Translations under genes and position numbers: made by a program
Assembly (NCBI GenBank): GCA_037893225.1
Contig: JAZGUH010000402.1
Coordinates: 1,488,001-1,552,000 of the forward strand
Reading direction: 5' to 3'
DNA from: Hippasteria phrygiana
Lineage: Eukaryota > Echinodermata > Asteroidea > Valvatida > Goniasteridae
Length of the DNA: 64,000 bases
In this document: piece by piece, positions 16,089 through 27,047 of the stretch
Layout of the letters: the number at the start of each line of letters is the position of its first letter
Numbering within the stretch: position 1 is the stretch's first letter
The notes under the pieces: model-generated
The model's database searches: none
What the model was told of the DNA's origin: nothing
The model's input: only the letters and a program-made list of their open reading frames with translations

Positions 16089-16486
16089 GTGGCCCTGAAG
16101 GGACATGCACACATCGCACATTTTCTGCGCACATTTTCTGCGCACATTTTCTGCGCACATTTTCTGCGCACATTTTCTGCGCACATTTTCTGCGCACATT
16201 TTCTGCGCACATTTTCTGCGCACATTTTCTGCGCACATTTTCTGCGCACATTTTCTGCGCACATTTTCTGCGCACATTTTCTGCGCACATTTTCTGCGCA
16301 CATTTTCTGCGCACATTTTCTGCGCACATTTTCTGCGCACATTTTCTGCGCACATTTTCTGCGCACATTTTCTGCGCACATTTTCTGCGCACATTTTCTG
16401 CGCACATTTTCTGCGCACATTTTCTGCGCACATTTTCTGCGCACATTTTCTGCGCACATTTTCTGCGCATGTCCCTTTAGGGCCAC
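16089..16486. repeat. 13-bp minisatellite (27 copies) bounded by 19-bp inverted repeats, unit 1
   Basis: The arms GTGGCCCTGAAGGGACATG (16089-16107) and CATGTCCCTTTAGGGCCAC (16468-16486) are complementary with one mismatch. Between them, 16116-16466 is exactly 27 perfect copies of GCACATTTTCTGC. The 13-mer has no stop in any frame on either strand, so long open frames repeating 13 residues appear in all six frames and are not genes. The arms suggest a small transposon whose interior became a minisatellite. Confidence 0.93.
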
Positions 16487-17200
16487 GATAATTATGACTT
16501 CTATCAGCAGGGTGCATGCCACTAAATCTGTGAAAATCACTGCGCGCGAGCTCATTAATATTTTGTGATCCTCCATTAATTTGGAATAAGAGGTCCCTGG
16601 GGCCTATAAATTGGACTGATTGTAGAAATATTTGTGGAAATCAAGAATTTGTGACCCGTGGCTTCTAACTCGGGGAATTCCGTTCACAAAAATGACCAAT
16701 ACGTAGGTCTATTTGGCATAGAGGCGGGGGGGAGGGGGGCTACATTTAGACCTGGGCCCAGAGATGGGCCACCATTTTAGGGGTGGTTTGTGGGGAGGGC
16801 CAGGGAGTATAAAAAAAAAAAATTTCCTTCAACTCTCATAAATTTGAAAAGAAAATTATTCTAGGAGTCTTAATCTTTAATTTCCAGTGAAAAAAATATT
16901 GCCACCTTACTCCTGAGCGTCACCAGGCGGCGCTCTTTCTTTCTATTGGGTTACAAAATGAGCGCCGTATTTAGTCGAGTGGAACCACTAGAGATCAGTG
17001 AGTGGAATCTATATGAAGCAAACATGGCGGCGCCCATATGCCAAGTGTACTCGCTAAAAATAGGTATGTTTCATGTTTTGAACTATGAAATCTCACAGAA
17101 AACACAGTAATGATTACACACATGATAGAGAACAAAATGGGTTCTGTCTTTCTTTTCTTTGTTTGCTCTCGCTGTCTTTTTATTCACATACACATTTCAG
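16487..17200 (+). promoter_or_regulatory. HNH gene promoter, leader and putative 5' UTR intron, unit 1
   Basis: In order: a G-tract (16726-16739, variable between units), a TATA-like box GGGAGTATAAAAA (TATA at 16808), a CCAAT-type ATTGGG at about 16945, and AACATGGCGGC at 17021-17031, which matches a YY1-type site. A donor AAAATAG|GTATGT follows near 17062, and a pyrimidine-rich acceptor CACATTTCAG ends at 17200, directly before the HNH ATG. The ATGs in the first exon are not in frame with the HNH gene, so I read this as an untranslated first exon. The layout is the same in all long units. Confidence 0.5.
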
Positions 17201-17629
17201 ATGCCTATCCGCCATGTTAATTGTTACCAACATAATGCAGATTTCTTAAACCATAGCAAAATGGATTCCATCTGGAAGGCCTTAATTAAAGGCAAGATTT
17301 TAAGAAAGACTGTACACAGAGGCAGAAAAAATTGTAGAATATGGACAGGAAATGTCCAGCAGAAATATGGCATTATTAATGTTGTCATGCCTGGCTCAAA
17401 ATCAAATTCACGCACAAGGATGCGTGTGCACAGGTTGACTTACATTGTTTATTCTGGAGTCCTTGATCTTCCCCGGGGGTATGATGTCAGTCACCTGTGC
17501 CACAACTCCTTGTGTGTGAATTTTGATCACCTGTCACTTGAGCCACACGCCATCAACACTGCAAGATCTCGTTGTAAGAGATGCCGTTTGTGTTCGGGCC
17601 ATGGCCCATACAAGGATTGTCTTCTTTAA
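17201..17629 (+). CDS. Zinc-binding His-Me finger (HNH, I-PpoI-like) endonuclease, copy 1
   Basis: A 142-codon gene starting at the ATG directly after a splice-acceptor-like CAG. The frame is open further up to 17159 but only from a TTG inside the putative intron. The core DVSHLCHNSLCVNFDHLSLE with downstream N and the Cys cluster CKRCRLC fits the zf-His_Me endonuclease family. The His of SHLCH and the Asn of AINTAR are 21 residues apart, the same spacing as His98 and Asn119 of I-PpoI. Zinc ligands would be the Cys/His of LCHNSLC, DHL and the C-terminal Cys residues. The N-terminal half is basic (KGKILRKTVHRGRKN), suited to DNA binding. This copy reads NVQQKYG. It converges on the transposase of the next unit. 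Confidence 0.8.
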   Translation: MPIRHVNCYQHNADFLNHSKMDSIWKALIKGKILRKTVHRGRKNCRIWTGNVQQKYGIINVVMPGSKSNSRTRMRVHRLTYIVYSGVLDLPRGYDVSHLCHNSLCVNFDHLSLEPHAINTARSRCKRCRLCSGHGPYKDCLL

Positions 17630-17827
17630 AATGTAATTAAGGAGAACTTTTTGGCTCACCATTAAGTTTGATAACTGAAATTGCTCTCCATTTTTTGATG
17701 CTACACTTTTTGCTTTTATAATTCATTTTTAATTGAAACGTATGCTGTAATTGTGCTCACTCTGAATTCTTTGCCAATCCACATCTGGAGGGATTGCTGA
17801 CTTGGGTTCCAGTTGCCCTTTCTTTTT

Positions 17828-19207
17828 CTACAATGACTTGGCACAGTTGTACAAGTTATATCGTTGTGCCCTACACTTTGCCCTTCGTATTTTATAATGT
17901 GTGCTCCTAGCCCGTTGGGAATGATATTTTTCTTTTCTGTCCATTTCAGCCAGACTTTTGGCAGCTGCAGATCCTGGCAAAACAGGACAACCTGCAGCTT
18001 CACACTTGAGGATGATTAAGTTGGCATGGCCATTGTTGACAAGGTGAACTGCGCTGTGGTCTCTTGAGAGAGCATTTCTGGAAAAGGTTAGTGTCCCTTT
18101 TGGATTAGTACTTGAAAAAGCATGGTTCATGGACTCTGCTTTTTGTGTACTTGTCCCATATCTGGTTTTTTGCATTGCCTCGTGACCAATTCTCTTCTGA
18201 ATTTTCAGTAAAAGCAGTTTCTTGTCAGACTCGAGCATTTTCAGTTTTCCCCTAACATGGACAGGAAGGTAGGGAAATCTGTTATTGCCATTGCAAACCA
18301 AGGACCGCTTTTTGCAAAGGTTGTGGCGACCTCGGTAACATTCGGGAATGGTTGAGGCAGCCTGTTCAGCCATGTCATACATTTGGGCAAAGTTTCTCCC
18401 ACATTTCTTGAGGATTGCCCCTGCTTCTGCTTGTACCCTGTGACTTACATCGTCACCTAACCGGTCTTGTATCTTTTTTTTTTTCATTTTTAGTTCTACC
18501 AGGCATCATGTCACCACTGAATTTGGCCCGACTGATTGCTGAACTGAGTGATCGATTTAAGTAAGGTGGGTCAAAAAAGTGTTCTGGCTCGATACCTGCT
18601 TTAATTCTCATCTGAGACATAAAACCTTTTGCCATACACCCGTCCGCATCGCTTGTTACTCTTTCTGCCAACAAGGGTTCCTTACACTCTAGAAGTTTCT
18701 TGGCACAACATTGAATTCCCCCTTCTCTTTCATCCCCCATGTTGTAATTTGCTGGGCGTGTAGCACTACAAGAATCTGTGTGCTCGGAACACTTGTTACT
18801 GCTGTGTTTGCCTGACATTTGATTTGCACATTTACAGAGTTTATTCTCGTGGTGGTACATTACTACCATTTTTTTGGTGGTTACATTCTCACATACTACG
18901 TCCCTAGTTTTGGTTGCCGGCACAAATGGTGTTTTTTTCCGACAGTTTCTCAAGGGGTTATTGTATTGTCTATCTAATTCGACAGCAATCGGTTTTTCTC
19001 TGTCATAGCCCTGTAATTCTTAAATACCTTTGACCAGTTTTCTCTTTTCAGCCATACATCTAACATTTTCATTGATAATAATGTCCCCACATTTGCTTGC
19101 TGTTTTCTGCAGCCCACTGATTGAAGGAACAGTTGTACCCAATGCTGTCAAAAGTCGTCTTGCTCCTGTGGCTGCAATACCCGTGTTGAGGAGACCAACC
19201 TAAAAGG
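17828..19207 (-). pseudogene. Mutator-like transposase, copy 2 (N-terminus deleted; intact C-terminus)
   Basis: The first 180 codons are removed by the shared 2.4 kb deletion. This copy lacks the 4-bp CAGT duplication near the end, so the frame continues through KCEAAGCPVLPGSAAA to CRAQRYNLYNCAKSL, showing the original C-terminus. The A-run is 11 (frameshift) and the TAA stop is present. A private change gives PATKTRD. Confidence 0.6.
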
Positions 19208-19368
19208 TATGATGTCAGTATGATGTCAGTCACCTGTGCCACAACTCCTTGTGTGTGAATTTTGATCACCTGTCACTTGAGCCACACGCCATCAACACTG
19301 CAAGATCTCGTTGTAAGAGATGCCGTTTGTGTTCGGGCCATGGCCCATACAAGGATTGTCTTCTTTAA
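19208..19368 (+). pseudogene. Truncated HNH endonuclease remnant 1 (short unit)
   Basis: Begins at the deletion junction with a doubled TATGATGTCAG, then keeps the frame DVSHLCHNSLCVNFDH to the normal stop. A TGA precedes it in frame and there is no start or promoter. Confidence 0.85.
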
Positions 19369-19546
19369 AATGTAATTAAGGAGAACTTTTTGGCTCACCA
19401 TTAAGTTTGATAACTGAAATTGCTCACCATTTTTTGATGCTACACTTTTAATTGAAACGTATGCTGTAATTGTGCTCACTCTGAATTCTTTGCCAATCCA
19501 CATCTGGAGGGATTGCTGACTTGGGTTCCAGTTGCCCTTTCTTTTT

Positions 19547-20889
19547 CTACAATGACTTGGCACAGTTGTACAAGTTATATCGTTGTGCCCTACACTTTGC
19601 CCTTCGTATTTTATAATGTGTGCTCCTAGCCCGTTGGGAATGATATTTTTCTTTTCTGTCCATTTCAGCCAGACTTTTGGCAGCTGCAGATCCTGGCAAA
19701 ACAGGACAACCTGCAGCTTCACACTTGACTGAGGATGATTAAGTTGGCATGGCCATTGTTGACAAGGTGAACTGCGCTGTGGTCTCTTGAGAGAGCATTT
19801 CTGGAAAAGGTTAGTGTCCCTTTTGGATTAGTACTTGAAAAAGCATGGTTCATGGACTCTGCTTTTTGTGTACTTGTCCCATATCTGGTTTTTTGCATTG
19901 CCTCGTGACCAATTCTCTTCTGAATTTTCAGTAAAAGCAGTTTCTTGTCAGACTCGAGCATTTTCAGTTTTCCCCTAACATGGACAGGAAGGTAGGGAAA
20001 TCTGTTATTGCCATTGCAAACCAAGGACCGCTTTTTGCAAAGGTTGTGGCGACCTTGGTAACATTCGGGAATGGTTGAGGCAGCCTGTTCAGCCATGTCA
20101 TACATTTGGGCAAAGTTTCTCCCACATTTCTTGAGGATTGCCCCTGCTTCTGCTTGTACCCTGTGACTTACATCGTCACCTAACCGGTCTTGTATCTTTT
20201 TTTTTTCATTTTTAGTTCTACCAGGCATCATGTCACCACTGAATTTGGCCCGACTGATTGCTGAACTGAGTGATCGATTTAAGTAAGATGGGTAAAAAAA
20301 TTGTTCTGGCTCGATACCTGCTTTAATTCTCATCTGAGACATAAAACCTTTTGCCATACACCCGTCCGCATCGCTTGTTACTCTTTCTGCCAACAAGGGT
20401 TCCTTACACTCTAGAAGTTTCTTGGCACAACATTGAATTCCCCCTTCTCTTTCATCCCCCATGTTGTAATTTGCTGGGCGTGTAGCACTACAAGAATCTG
20501 TGTGCTCGGAACACTTGTTACTGCTGTGTTTGCCCGACATTTGATTTGCACATTTACAGAGTTTATTCTCGTGGTGGTACATTACTACCATTTTTTTGGT
20601 GGTTACATTCTCACATACTACGTCCCTAGTTTGGGTTGCCGGCACAAATGGTGTTTTTTTCCGACAGCAATCGGTTTTTCTCTGTCATAGCCCTGTAATT
20701 CTTAAATACCTTTGACCAGTTTTCTCTTTTCAGCCATACATCTAACATTTTCATTGATAATAATGTCCCCACATTTGCTTGCTGTTTTCTGCAGCCCACT
20801 GATTGAAGGAACAGTTGTACCCAATGCTGTCAAAAGTCGTCTTGCTCCTGTGGCTGCAATACCCGTGTTGAGGAGACCAACCTAAAAGG
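19547..20889 (-). pseudogene. Mutator-like transposase, copy 3 (N-terminus deleted; A-run in frame)
   Basis: Here the A-run is 10, so MMPGRTKNEKKKIQDRLG reads through without the frameshift, giving 308 open codons (19719-20645). A 41-bp deletion between two CGACAG repeats removes the segment around the second Asp-upstream region. The CAGT duplication cuts the C-terminus. A 20-bp deletion affects the 3' flank. Confidence 0.6.
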
Positions 20890-21050
20890 TATGATGTCAG
20901 TATGATGTCAGTCACCTGTGCCACAACTCCTTGTGTGTGAATTTTGATCACCTGTCACTTGAGCCACACGCCATCAACACTGCAAGATCTCGTTGTAAGA
21001 GATGCCGTTTGTGTTCGGGCCATGGCCCATACAAGGATTGTCTTCTTTAA
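20890..21050 (+). pseudogene. Truncated HNH endonuclease remnant 2 (short unit)
   Basis: Same junction and content as remnant 1. Confidence 0.85.
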
Positions 21051-21228
21051 AATGTAATTAAGGAGAACTTTTTGGCTCACCATTAAGTTTGATAACTGAA
21101 ATTGCTCACCATTTTTTGATGCTACACTTTTAATTGAAACGTATGCTGTAATTGTGCTCACTCTGAATTCTTTGCCAATCCACATCTGGAGGGATTGCTG
21201 ACTTGGGTTCCAGTTGCCCTTTCTTTTT

Positions 21229-22571
21229 CTACAATGACTTGGCACAGTTGTACAAGTTATATCGTTGTGCCCTACACTTTGCCCTTCGTATTTTATAATG
21301 TGTGCTCCTAGCCCGTTGGGAATGATATTTTTCTTTTCTGTCCATTTCAGCCAGACTTTTGGCAGCTGCAGATCCTGGCAAAACAGGACAACCTGCAGCT
21401 TCACACTTGACTGAGGATGATTAAGTTGGCATGGCCATTGTTGACAAGGTGAACTGCGCTGTGGTCTCTTGAGAGAGCATTTCTGGAAAAGGTTAGTGTC
21501 CCTTTTGGATTAGTACTTGAAAAAGCATGGTTCATGGACTCTGCTTTTTGTGTACTTGTCCCATATCTGGTTTTTTGCATTGCCTCGTGACCAATTCTCT
21601 TCTGAATTTTCAGTAAAAGCAGTTTCTTGTCAGACTCGAGCATTTTCAGTTTTCCCCTAACATGGACAGGAAGGTAGGGAAATCTGTTATTGCCATTGCA
21701 AACCAAGGACCGCTTTTTGCAAAGGTTGTGGCGACCTTGGTAACATTCGGGAATGGTTGAGGCAGCCTGTTCAGCCATGTCATACATTTGGGCAAAGTTT
21801 CTCCCACATTTCTTGAGGATTGCCCCTGCTTCTGCTTGTACCCTGTGACTTACATCGTCACCTAACCGGTCTTGTATCTTTTTTTTTTCATTTTTAGTTC
21901 TACCAGGCATCATGTCACCACTGAATTTGGCCCGACTGATTGCTGAACTGAGTGATCGATTTAAGTAAGATGGGTAAAAAAATTGTTCTGGCTCGATACC
22001 TGCTTTAATTCTCATCTGAGACATAAAACCTTTTGCCATACACCCGTCCGCATCGCTTGTTACTCTTTCTGCCAACAAGGGTTCCTTACACTCTAGAAGT
22101 TTCTTGGCACAACATTGAATTCCCCCTTCTCTTTCATCCCCCATGTTGTAATTTGCTGGGCGTGTAGCACTACAAGAATCTGTGTGCTCGGAACACTTGT
22201 TACTGCTGTGTTTGCCCGACATTTGATTTGCACATTTACAGAGTTTATTCTCGTGGTGGTACATTACTACCATTTTTTTGGTGGTTACATTCTCACATAC
22301 TACGTCCCTAGTTTGGGTTGCCGGCACAAATGGTGTTTTTTTCCGACAGCAATCGGTTTTTCTCTGTCATAGCCCTGTAATTCTTAAATACCTTTGACCA
22401 GTTTTCTCTTTTCAGCCATACATCTAACATTTTCATTGATAATAATGTCCCCACATTTGCTTGCTGTTTTCTGCAGCCCACTGATTGAAGGAACAGTTGT
22501 ACCCAATGCTGTCAAAAGTCGTCTTGCTCCTGTGGCTGCAATACCCGTGTTGAGGAGACCAACCTAAAAGG
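21229..22571 (-). pseudogene. Mutator-like transposase, copy 4 (twin of copy 3)
   Basis: Shares the A10 run, the 41-bp deletion and the CAGT duplication with copy 3, from a direct duplication of a 1682 bp unit. Confidence 0.6.
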
Positions 22572-22732
22572 TATGATGTCAGTATGATGTCAGTCACCTG
22601 TGCCACAACTCCTTGTGTGTGAATTTTGATCACCTGTCACTTGAGCCACACGCCATCAACACTGCAAGATCTCGTTGTAAGAGATGCCGTTTGTGTTCGG
22701 GCCATGGCCCATACAAGGATTGTCTTCTTTAA
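22572..22732 (+). pseudogene. Truncated HNH endonuclease remnant 3 (short unit)
   Basis: Same junction and content as remnant 1. Confidence 0.85.
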
Positions 22733-22930
22733 AATGTAATTAAGGAGAACTTTTTGGCTCACCATTAAGTTTGATAACTGAAATTGCTCACCATTTTTTG
22801 ATGCTACACTTTTTGCTTTTATAATTCATTTTTAATTGAAACGTATGCTGTAATTGTGCTCACTCTGAATTCTTTGCCAATCCACATCTGGAGGGATTGC
22901 TGACTTGGGTTCCAGTTGCCCTTTCTTTTT

Positions 22931-24849
22931 CTACAATGACTTGGCACAGTTGTACAAGTTATATCGTTGTGCCCTACACTTTGCCCTTCGTATTTTATAA
23001 TGTGTGCTCCTAGCCCGTTGGGAATGATATTTTTCTTTTCTGTCCATTTCAGCCAGACTTTTGGCAGCTGCAGATCCTGGCAAAACAGGACAACCTGCAG
23101 CTTCACACTTGACTGAGGATGATTAAGTTGGCATGGCCATTGTTGACAAGGTGAACTGCGCTGTGGTCTCTTGAGAGAGCATTTCTGGAAAAGGTTAGTG
23201 TCCCTTTTGGATTAGTACTTGAAAAAGCATGGTTCATGGACTCTGCTTTTTGTGTACTTGTCCCATATCTGGTTTTTTGCATTGCCTCGTGACCAATTCT
23301 CTTCTGAATTTTCAGTAAAAGCAGTTTCTTGTCAGACTCGAGCATTTTCAGTTTTCCCCTAACATGGACAGGAAGGTAGGGAAATCTGTTATTGCCATTG
23401 CAAACCAAGGACCGCTTTTTGCAAAGGTTGTGGCGACCTCGGTAACATTCGGGAATGGTTGAGGCAGCCTGTTCAGCCATGTCATACATTTGGGCAAAGT
23501 TTCTCCCACATTTCTTGAGGATTGCCCCTGCTTCTGCTTGTACCCTGTGACTTACATCGTCACCTAACCGGTCTTGTATCTTTTTTTTTTTCATTTTTAG
23601 TTCTACCAGGCATCATGTCACCACTGAATTTGGCCCGACTGATTGCTGAACTGAGTGATCGATTTAAGTAAGGTGGGTCAAAAAAGTGTTCTGGCTCGAT
23701 ACCTGCTTTAATTCTCATCTGAGACATAAAACCTTTTGCCATACACCCGTCCGCATCGCTTGTTACTCTTTCTGCCAACAAGGGTTCCTTACACTCTAGA
23801 AGTTTCTTGGCACAACATTGAATTCCCCCTTCTCTTTCATCCCCCATGTTGTAATTTGCTGGGCGTGTAGCACTACAAGAATCTGTGTGCTCGGAACACT
23901 TGTTACTGCTGTGTTTGCCTGACATTTGATTTGCACATTTACAGAGTTTATTCTCGTGGTGGTACATTACTACCATTTTTTTGGTGGTTACATTCTCACA
24001 TACTACGTCCCTAGTTTGGGTTGCCGGCACAAATGGTGTTTTTTCCCGACAGTTTCTCAAGGGGTTATTGTATTGTCTATCTAATTCGACAGCAATCGGT
24101 TTTTCTCTGTCATAGCCCTGTAATTCTTAAATACCTTTGACCAGTTTTCTCTTTTCAGCCATACATCTAACATTTTCATTGATAATAATGTCCCCACATT
24201 TGCTTGCTGTTTTCTGCAGCCCACTGATTGAAGGAACAGTTGTACCCAATGCTGTCAAAAGTCGTCTTGCTCCTGTGGCTGCAATACCCGTGTTGAGGAG
24301 ACCAACCTAAAAGGCCATGTTTGGAGTTGCAGTGCGTCGGCCTCTGCTGACCTGAGGTATCTCTGAGTACAGCTTCTTCCTTCCTGTCGAGAAGTAGCAC
24401 TTGTTGCATGACAGCACCTCTGAAACAGCAAGGCCCCGGTGTGTTTCTTGCTCTGCCTGTAGCTGAGGCCAGCCATCACAGTCAGGATTCGCATGCTGAT
24501 GGTCCAGGGTAGCTCGAACACTTGTCTCAACTGTAGTGTTGACATGAACAATTCTGTAGCCGCCTGGGTTCAAGTTGTCGGCTCCTTCCCTCTGGAGTCT
24601 GCTTATCGGCGTTATTTCCTCAATTTTCGGTCGCAGCACCATCATAGTTTTATTAGTTCTGGCACCTGGTGGGTTGTAGAAAGAACCTCGCTCATCTCTG
24701 GGAAAGGCCAGTTGCAATTGTTCATTTGTGGGTCTGAAATAGAAAGATGAAACATCAGCCTTTTCTCTTATCAACTGACATGTCAGACCATTGCCTTTTT
24801 TTAAATAGGCTTTTTTCATCTTAAACATGCCCTTTCTGTAGCGAACCAT
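22931..24849 (-). pseudogene. Mutator-like transposase, copy 5 (full length, four lesions)
   Basis: Best copy for reading the whole gene, about 640 codons. TAG at codon 181 (24307-24309) and TAA at codon 241 (24127-24129) lie in one frame with the flanking coding sequence. An 11-base A-run near 23590 and a CAGT duplication near 23110 shift the frame. Putative catalytic residues are Asp near codon 257, Asp near 365-367 and Glu near 536. Private change: NCREKT. Confidence 0.65.
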
Positions 24850-25281
24850 GGTGGACCTTTCAGTTGGTGAGTAATTAGGGTTATGAAGAGTTTTGTTTAT
24901 TCCATGTCACTATGAACAACAAAAGAATAATGGTGCACTAACAATAAACATCCATTGCAAAGCTATTGCATTTCATTCAGTGCATGCTTAAGTTACTGCT
25001 TCCCTGTTGTTCCAATAACCAAAGGCATTTTCTAAATATGAACTAGTTGGTGAAATGAAAATTATTAAATTCATAAAGCAAGTCAAAATGAATTCGATTT
25101 GTGACATTTCTCTTTTCTTCAGAGTTTTGGCTTATCTTGCCTAATAGTATAGTTTGAAAAAATGTCTGCGCAGTACAATAATGTCAACACTAGTTAACTA
25201 GTGCACGCCCCAACCAGTTGATTGTTTCAGAACCATTTATAGCCTTTCTCCAATTTGATTTCTGTAATAGCCAACCGGTAC

Positions 25282-25399
25282 CTCTTTCACAGTTTTCACC
25301 CACAAAACCATCGCTGCACCGGCAGACTACTGCGACGTTTACCCCCCGTACACGTGGCTCCATTCTGACACGGATTAACGCTCTCATGACACGGGCCCA
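25282..25399 (-). pseudogene. Fossil EGF-domain exon, copy 2
   Basis: Same 118 bp with the same extra G. Here the codon after the third Cys is ACG, as in all later copies; copy 1 has ATG. Confidence 0.8.
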
Positions 25400-25493
25400 C
25401 TGTGAACATAAAAACCCAATCACAAACAGATTAGCCTATTTGGTTCAGCACTATCGTATATGGATTGTGGCCCTGAAGGGACATGCACACATC

Positions 25494-25740
25494 GCACATT
25501 TTCTGCGCACATTTTCTGCGCACATTTTCTGCGCACATTTTCTGCGCACATTTTCTGCGCACATTTTCTGCGCACATTTTCTGCGCACATTTTCTGCGCA
25601 CATTTTCTGCGCACATTTTCTGCGCACATTTTCTGCGCACATTTTCTGCGCACATTTTCTGCGCACATTTTCTGCGCACATTTTCTGCGCACATTTTCTG
25701 CGCACATTTTCTGCGCACATTTTCTGCGCACATTTTCTGC
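25494..25740. repeat. 13-bp minisatellite, 19 copies; right inverted arm deleted
   Basis: Exactly 19 perfect 13-mers. The right arm and about 70 bp after it are missing: GCGCATGT runs straight into GAAAATCACTGCG, with TGT shared at the breakpoints. Confidence 0.95.
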
Positions 25741-26420
25741 GCATGTGAAAATCACTGCGCGCGAGCTCATTAATATTTTGTGATCCCTCCATTAATTTGG
25801 AATAAGAGGTCCCTGGGGCCTATAAATTGGACTGATTGTAGAAATATTTGTGGAAATCAAGAATTTGTGACCCGTGGCTTCCAACTCGGGGAATTCCGTT
25901 CACAAAAATGACCAATACGTAGGTCTATTTGGCATAGAGGCGGGGGGGGGGGAGGGGGGCTACATTTAGACCTGGGCCCAGAGATGGGCCACCATTTTAG
26001 GGGTGGTTTGTGGGGAGGGCCAGGGAGTATAAAAAAAAAAAATTTCCTTCAACTCTCATAAATTTGAAAAGAAAATTATTCTAGGAGTCTTAATCTTTAA
26101 TTTCCAGTGAAAAAAATATTGCCACCTTACTCCTGAGCGTCACCAGGCGGCGCTCTTTCTTTCTATTGGGTTACAAAATGAGCGCCGTATTTAGTCGAGT
26201 GGAACCACTAGAGATCAGTGAGTGGAATCTATATGAAGCAAACATGGCGGCGCCCATATGCCAAGTGTACTCGCTAAAAATAGGTATGTTTCATGTTTTG
26301 AACTATAAAATCTCACAGAAAACACAGTAATGATTACACACATGATAGAGAACAAAATGGGTTCTGTCTTTCTTTTCTTTGTTTGCTCTCGCTGTCTTTT
26401 TATTCACATACACATTTCAG

Positions 26421-26849
26421 ATGCCTATCCGCCATGTTAATTGTTACCAACATAATGCAGATTTCTTAAACCATAGCAAAATGGATTCCATCTGGAAGGC
26501 CTTAATTAAAGGCAAGATTTTAAGAAAGACTGTACACAGAGGCAGAAAAAATTGTAGAATATGGACAGGAAATGTCCAGCAGAAATATGGCATTATTAAC
26601 GTTGTCATGCCTGGCTCAAAATCAAATTCACGCACAAGGATGCGTGTGCACAGGTTGACTTACATTGTTTATTCTGGAGTCCTTGATCTTCCCCGGGGGT
26701 ATGATGTCAGTCACCTGTGCCACAACTCCTTGTGTGTGAATTTTGATCACCTGTCACTTGAGCCACACGCCATCAACACTGCAAGATCTCGTTGTAAGAG
26801 ATGCCGTTTGTGTTCGGGCCATGGCCCATACAAGGATTGTCTTCTTTAA
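26421..26849 (+). CDS. HNH (I-PpoI-like) endonuclease, copy 2
   Basis: Intact, with the same protein as copy 1 (NVQQKYG) and one silent change. Leader, TATA-like box (near 26028) and intron signals are preserved. Confidence 0.8.
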   Translation: MPIRHVNCYQHNADFLNHSKMDSIWKALIKGKILRKTVHRGRKNCRIWTGNVQQKYGIINVVMPGSKSNSRTRMRVHRLTYIVYSGVLDLPRGYDVSHLCHNSLCVNFDHLSLEPHAINTARSRCKRCRLCSGHGPYKDCLL

Positions 26850-27047
26850 AATGTAATTAAGGAGAACTTTTTGGCTCACCATTAAGTTTGATAACTGAAA
26901 TTGCTCTCCATTTTTTGATGCTACACTTTTTGCTTTTATAATTCATTTTTAATTGAAACGTATGCTGTAATTGTGCTCACTCTGAATTCTTTGCCAATCC
27001 ACATCTGGAGGGATTGCTGACTTGGGTTCCAGTTGCCCTTTCTTTTT

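Noticed and set aside
16116..16466. Possible CRISPR-like array
   Set aside because: The 13-mers are contiguous with no spacers, and the context is eukaryotic.
16042..16576. Long open frames in up to six frames over the 13-bp minisatellite (13-residue repeats)
   Set aside because: The 13-mer lacks stops in all frames on both strands, so the frames are a by-product of the repeat. They recur in every unit with different lengths.
17159..17200. Upstream extension of the HNH gene
   Set aside because: The extension begins with TTG and overlaps a polypyrimidine tract ending in CAG, so it is more likely intron.
17716..18003. 95-codon minus-strand frame starting MKLQVVLFCQD
   Set aside because: It overlaps the C-terminal region of the transposase in another frame (KCEAAGCP in copies without the 4-bp duplication), so it is a shadow or frameshifted tail.
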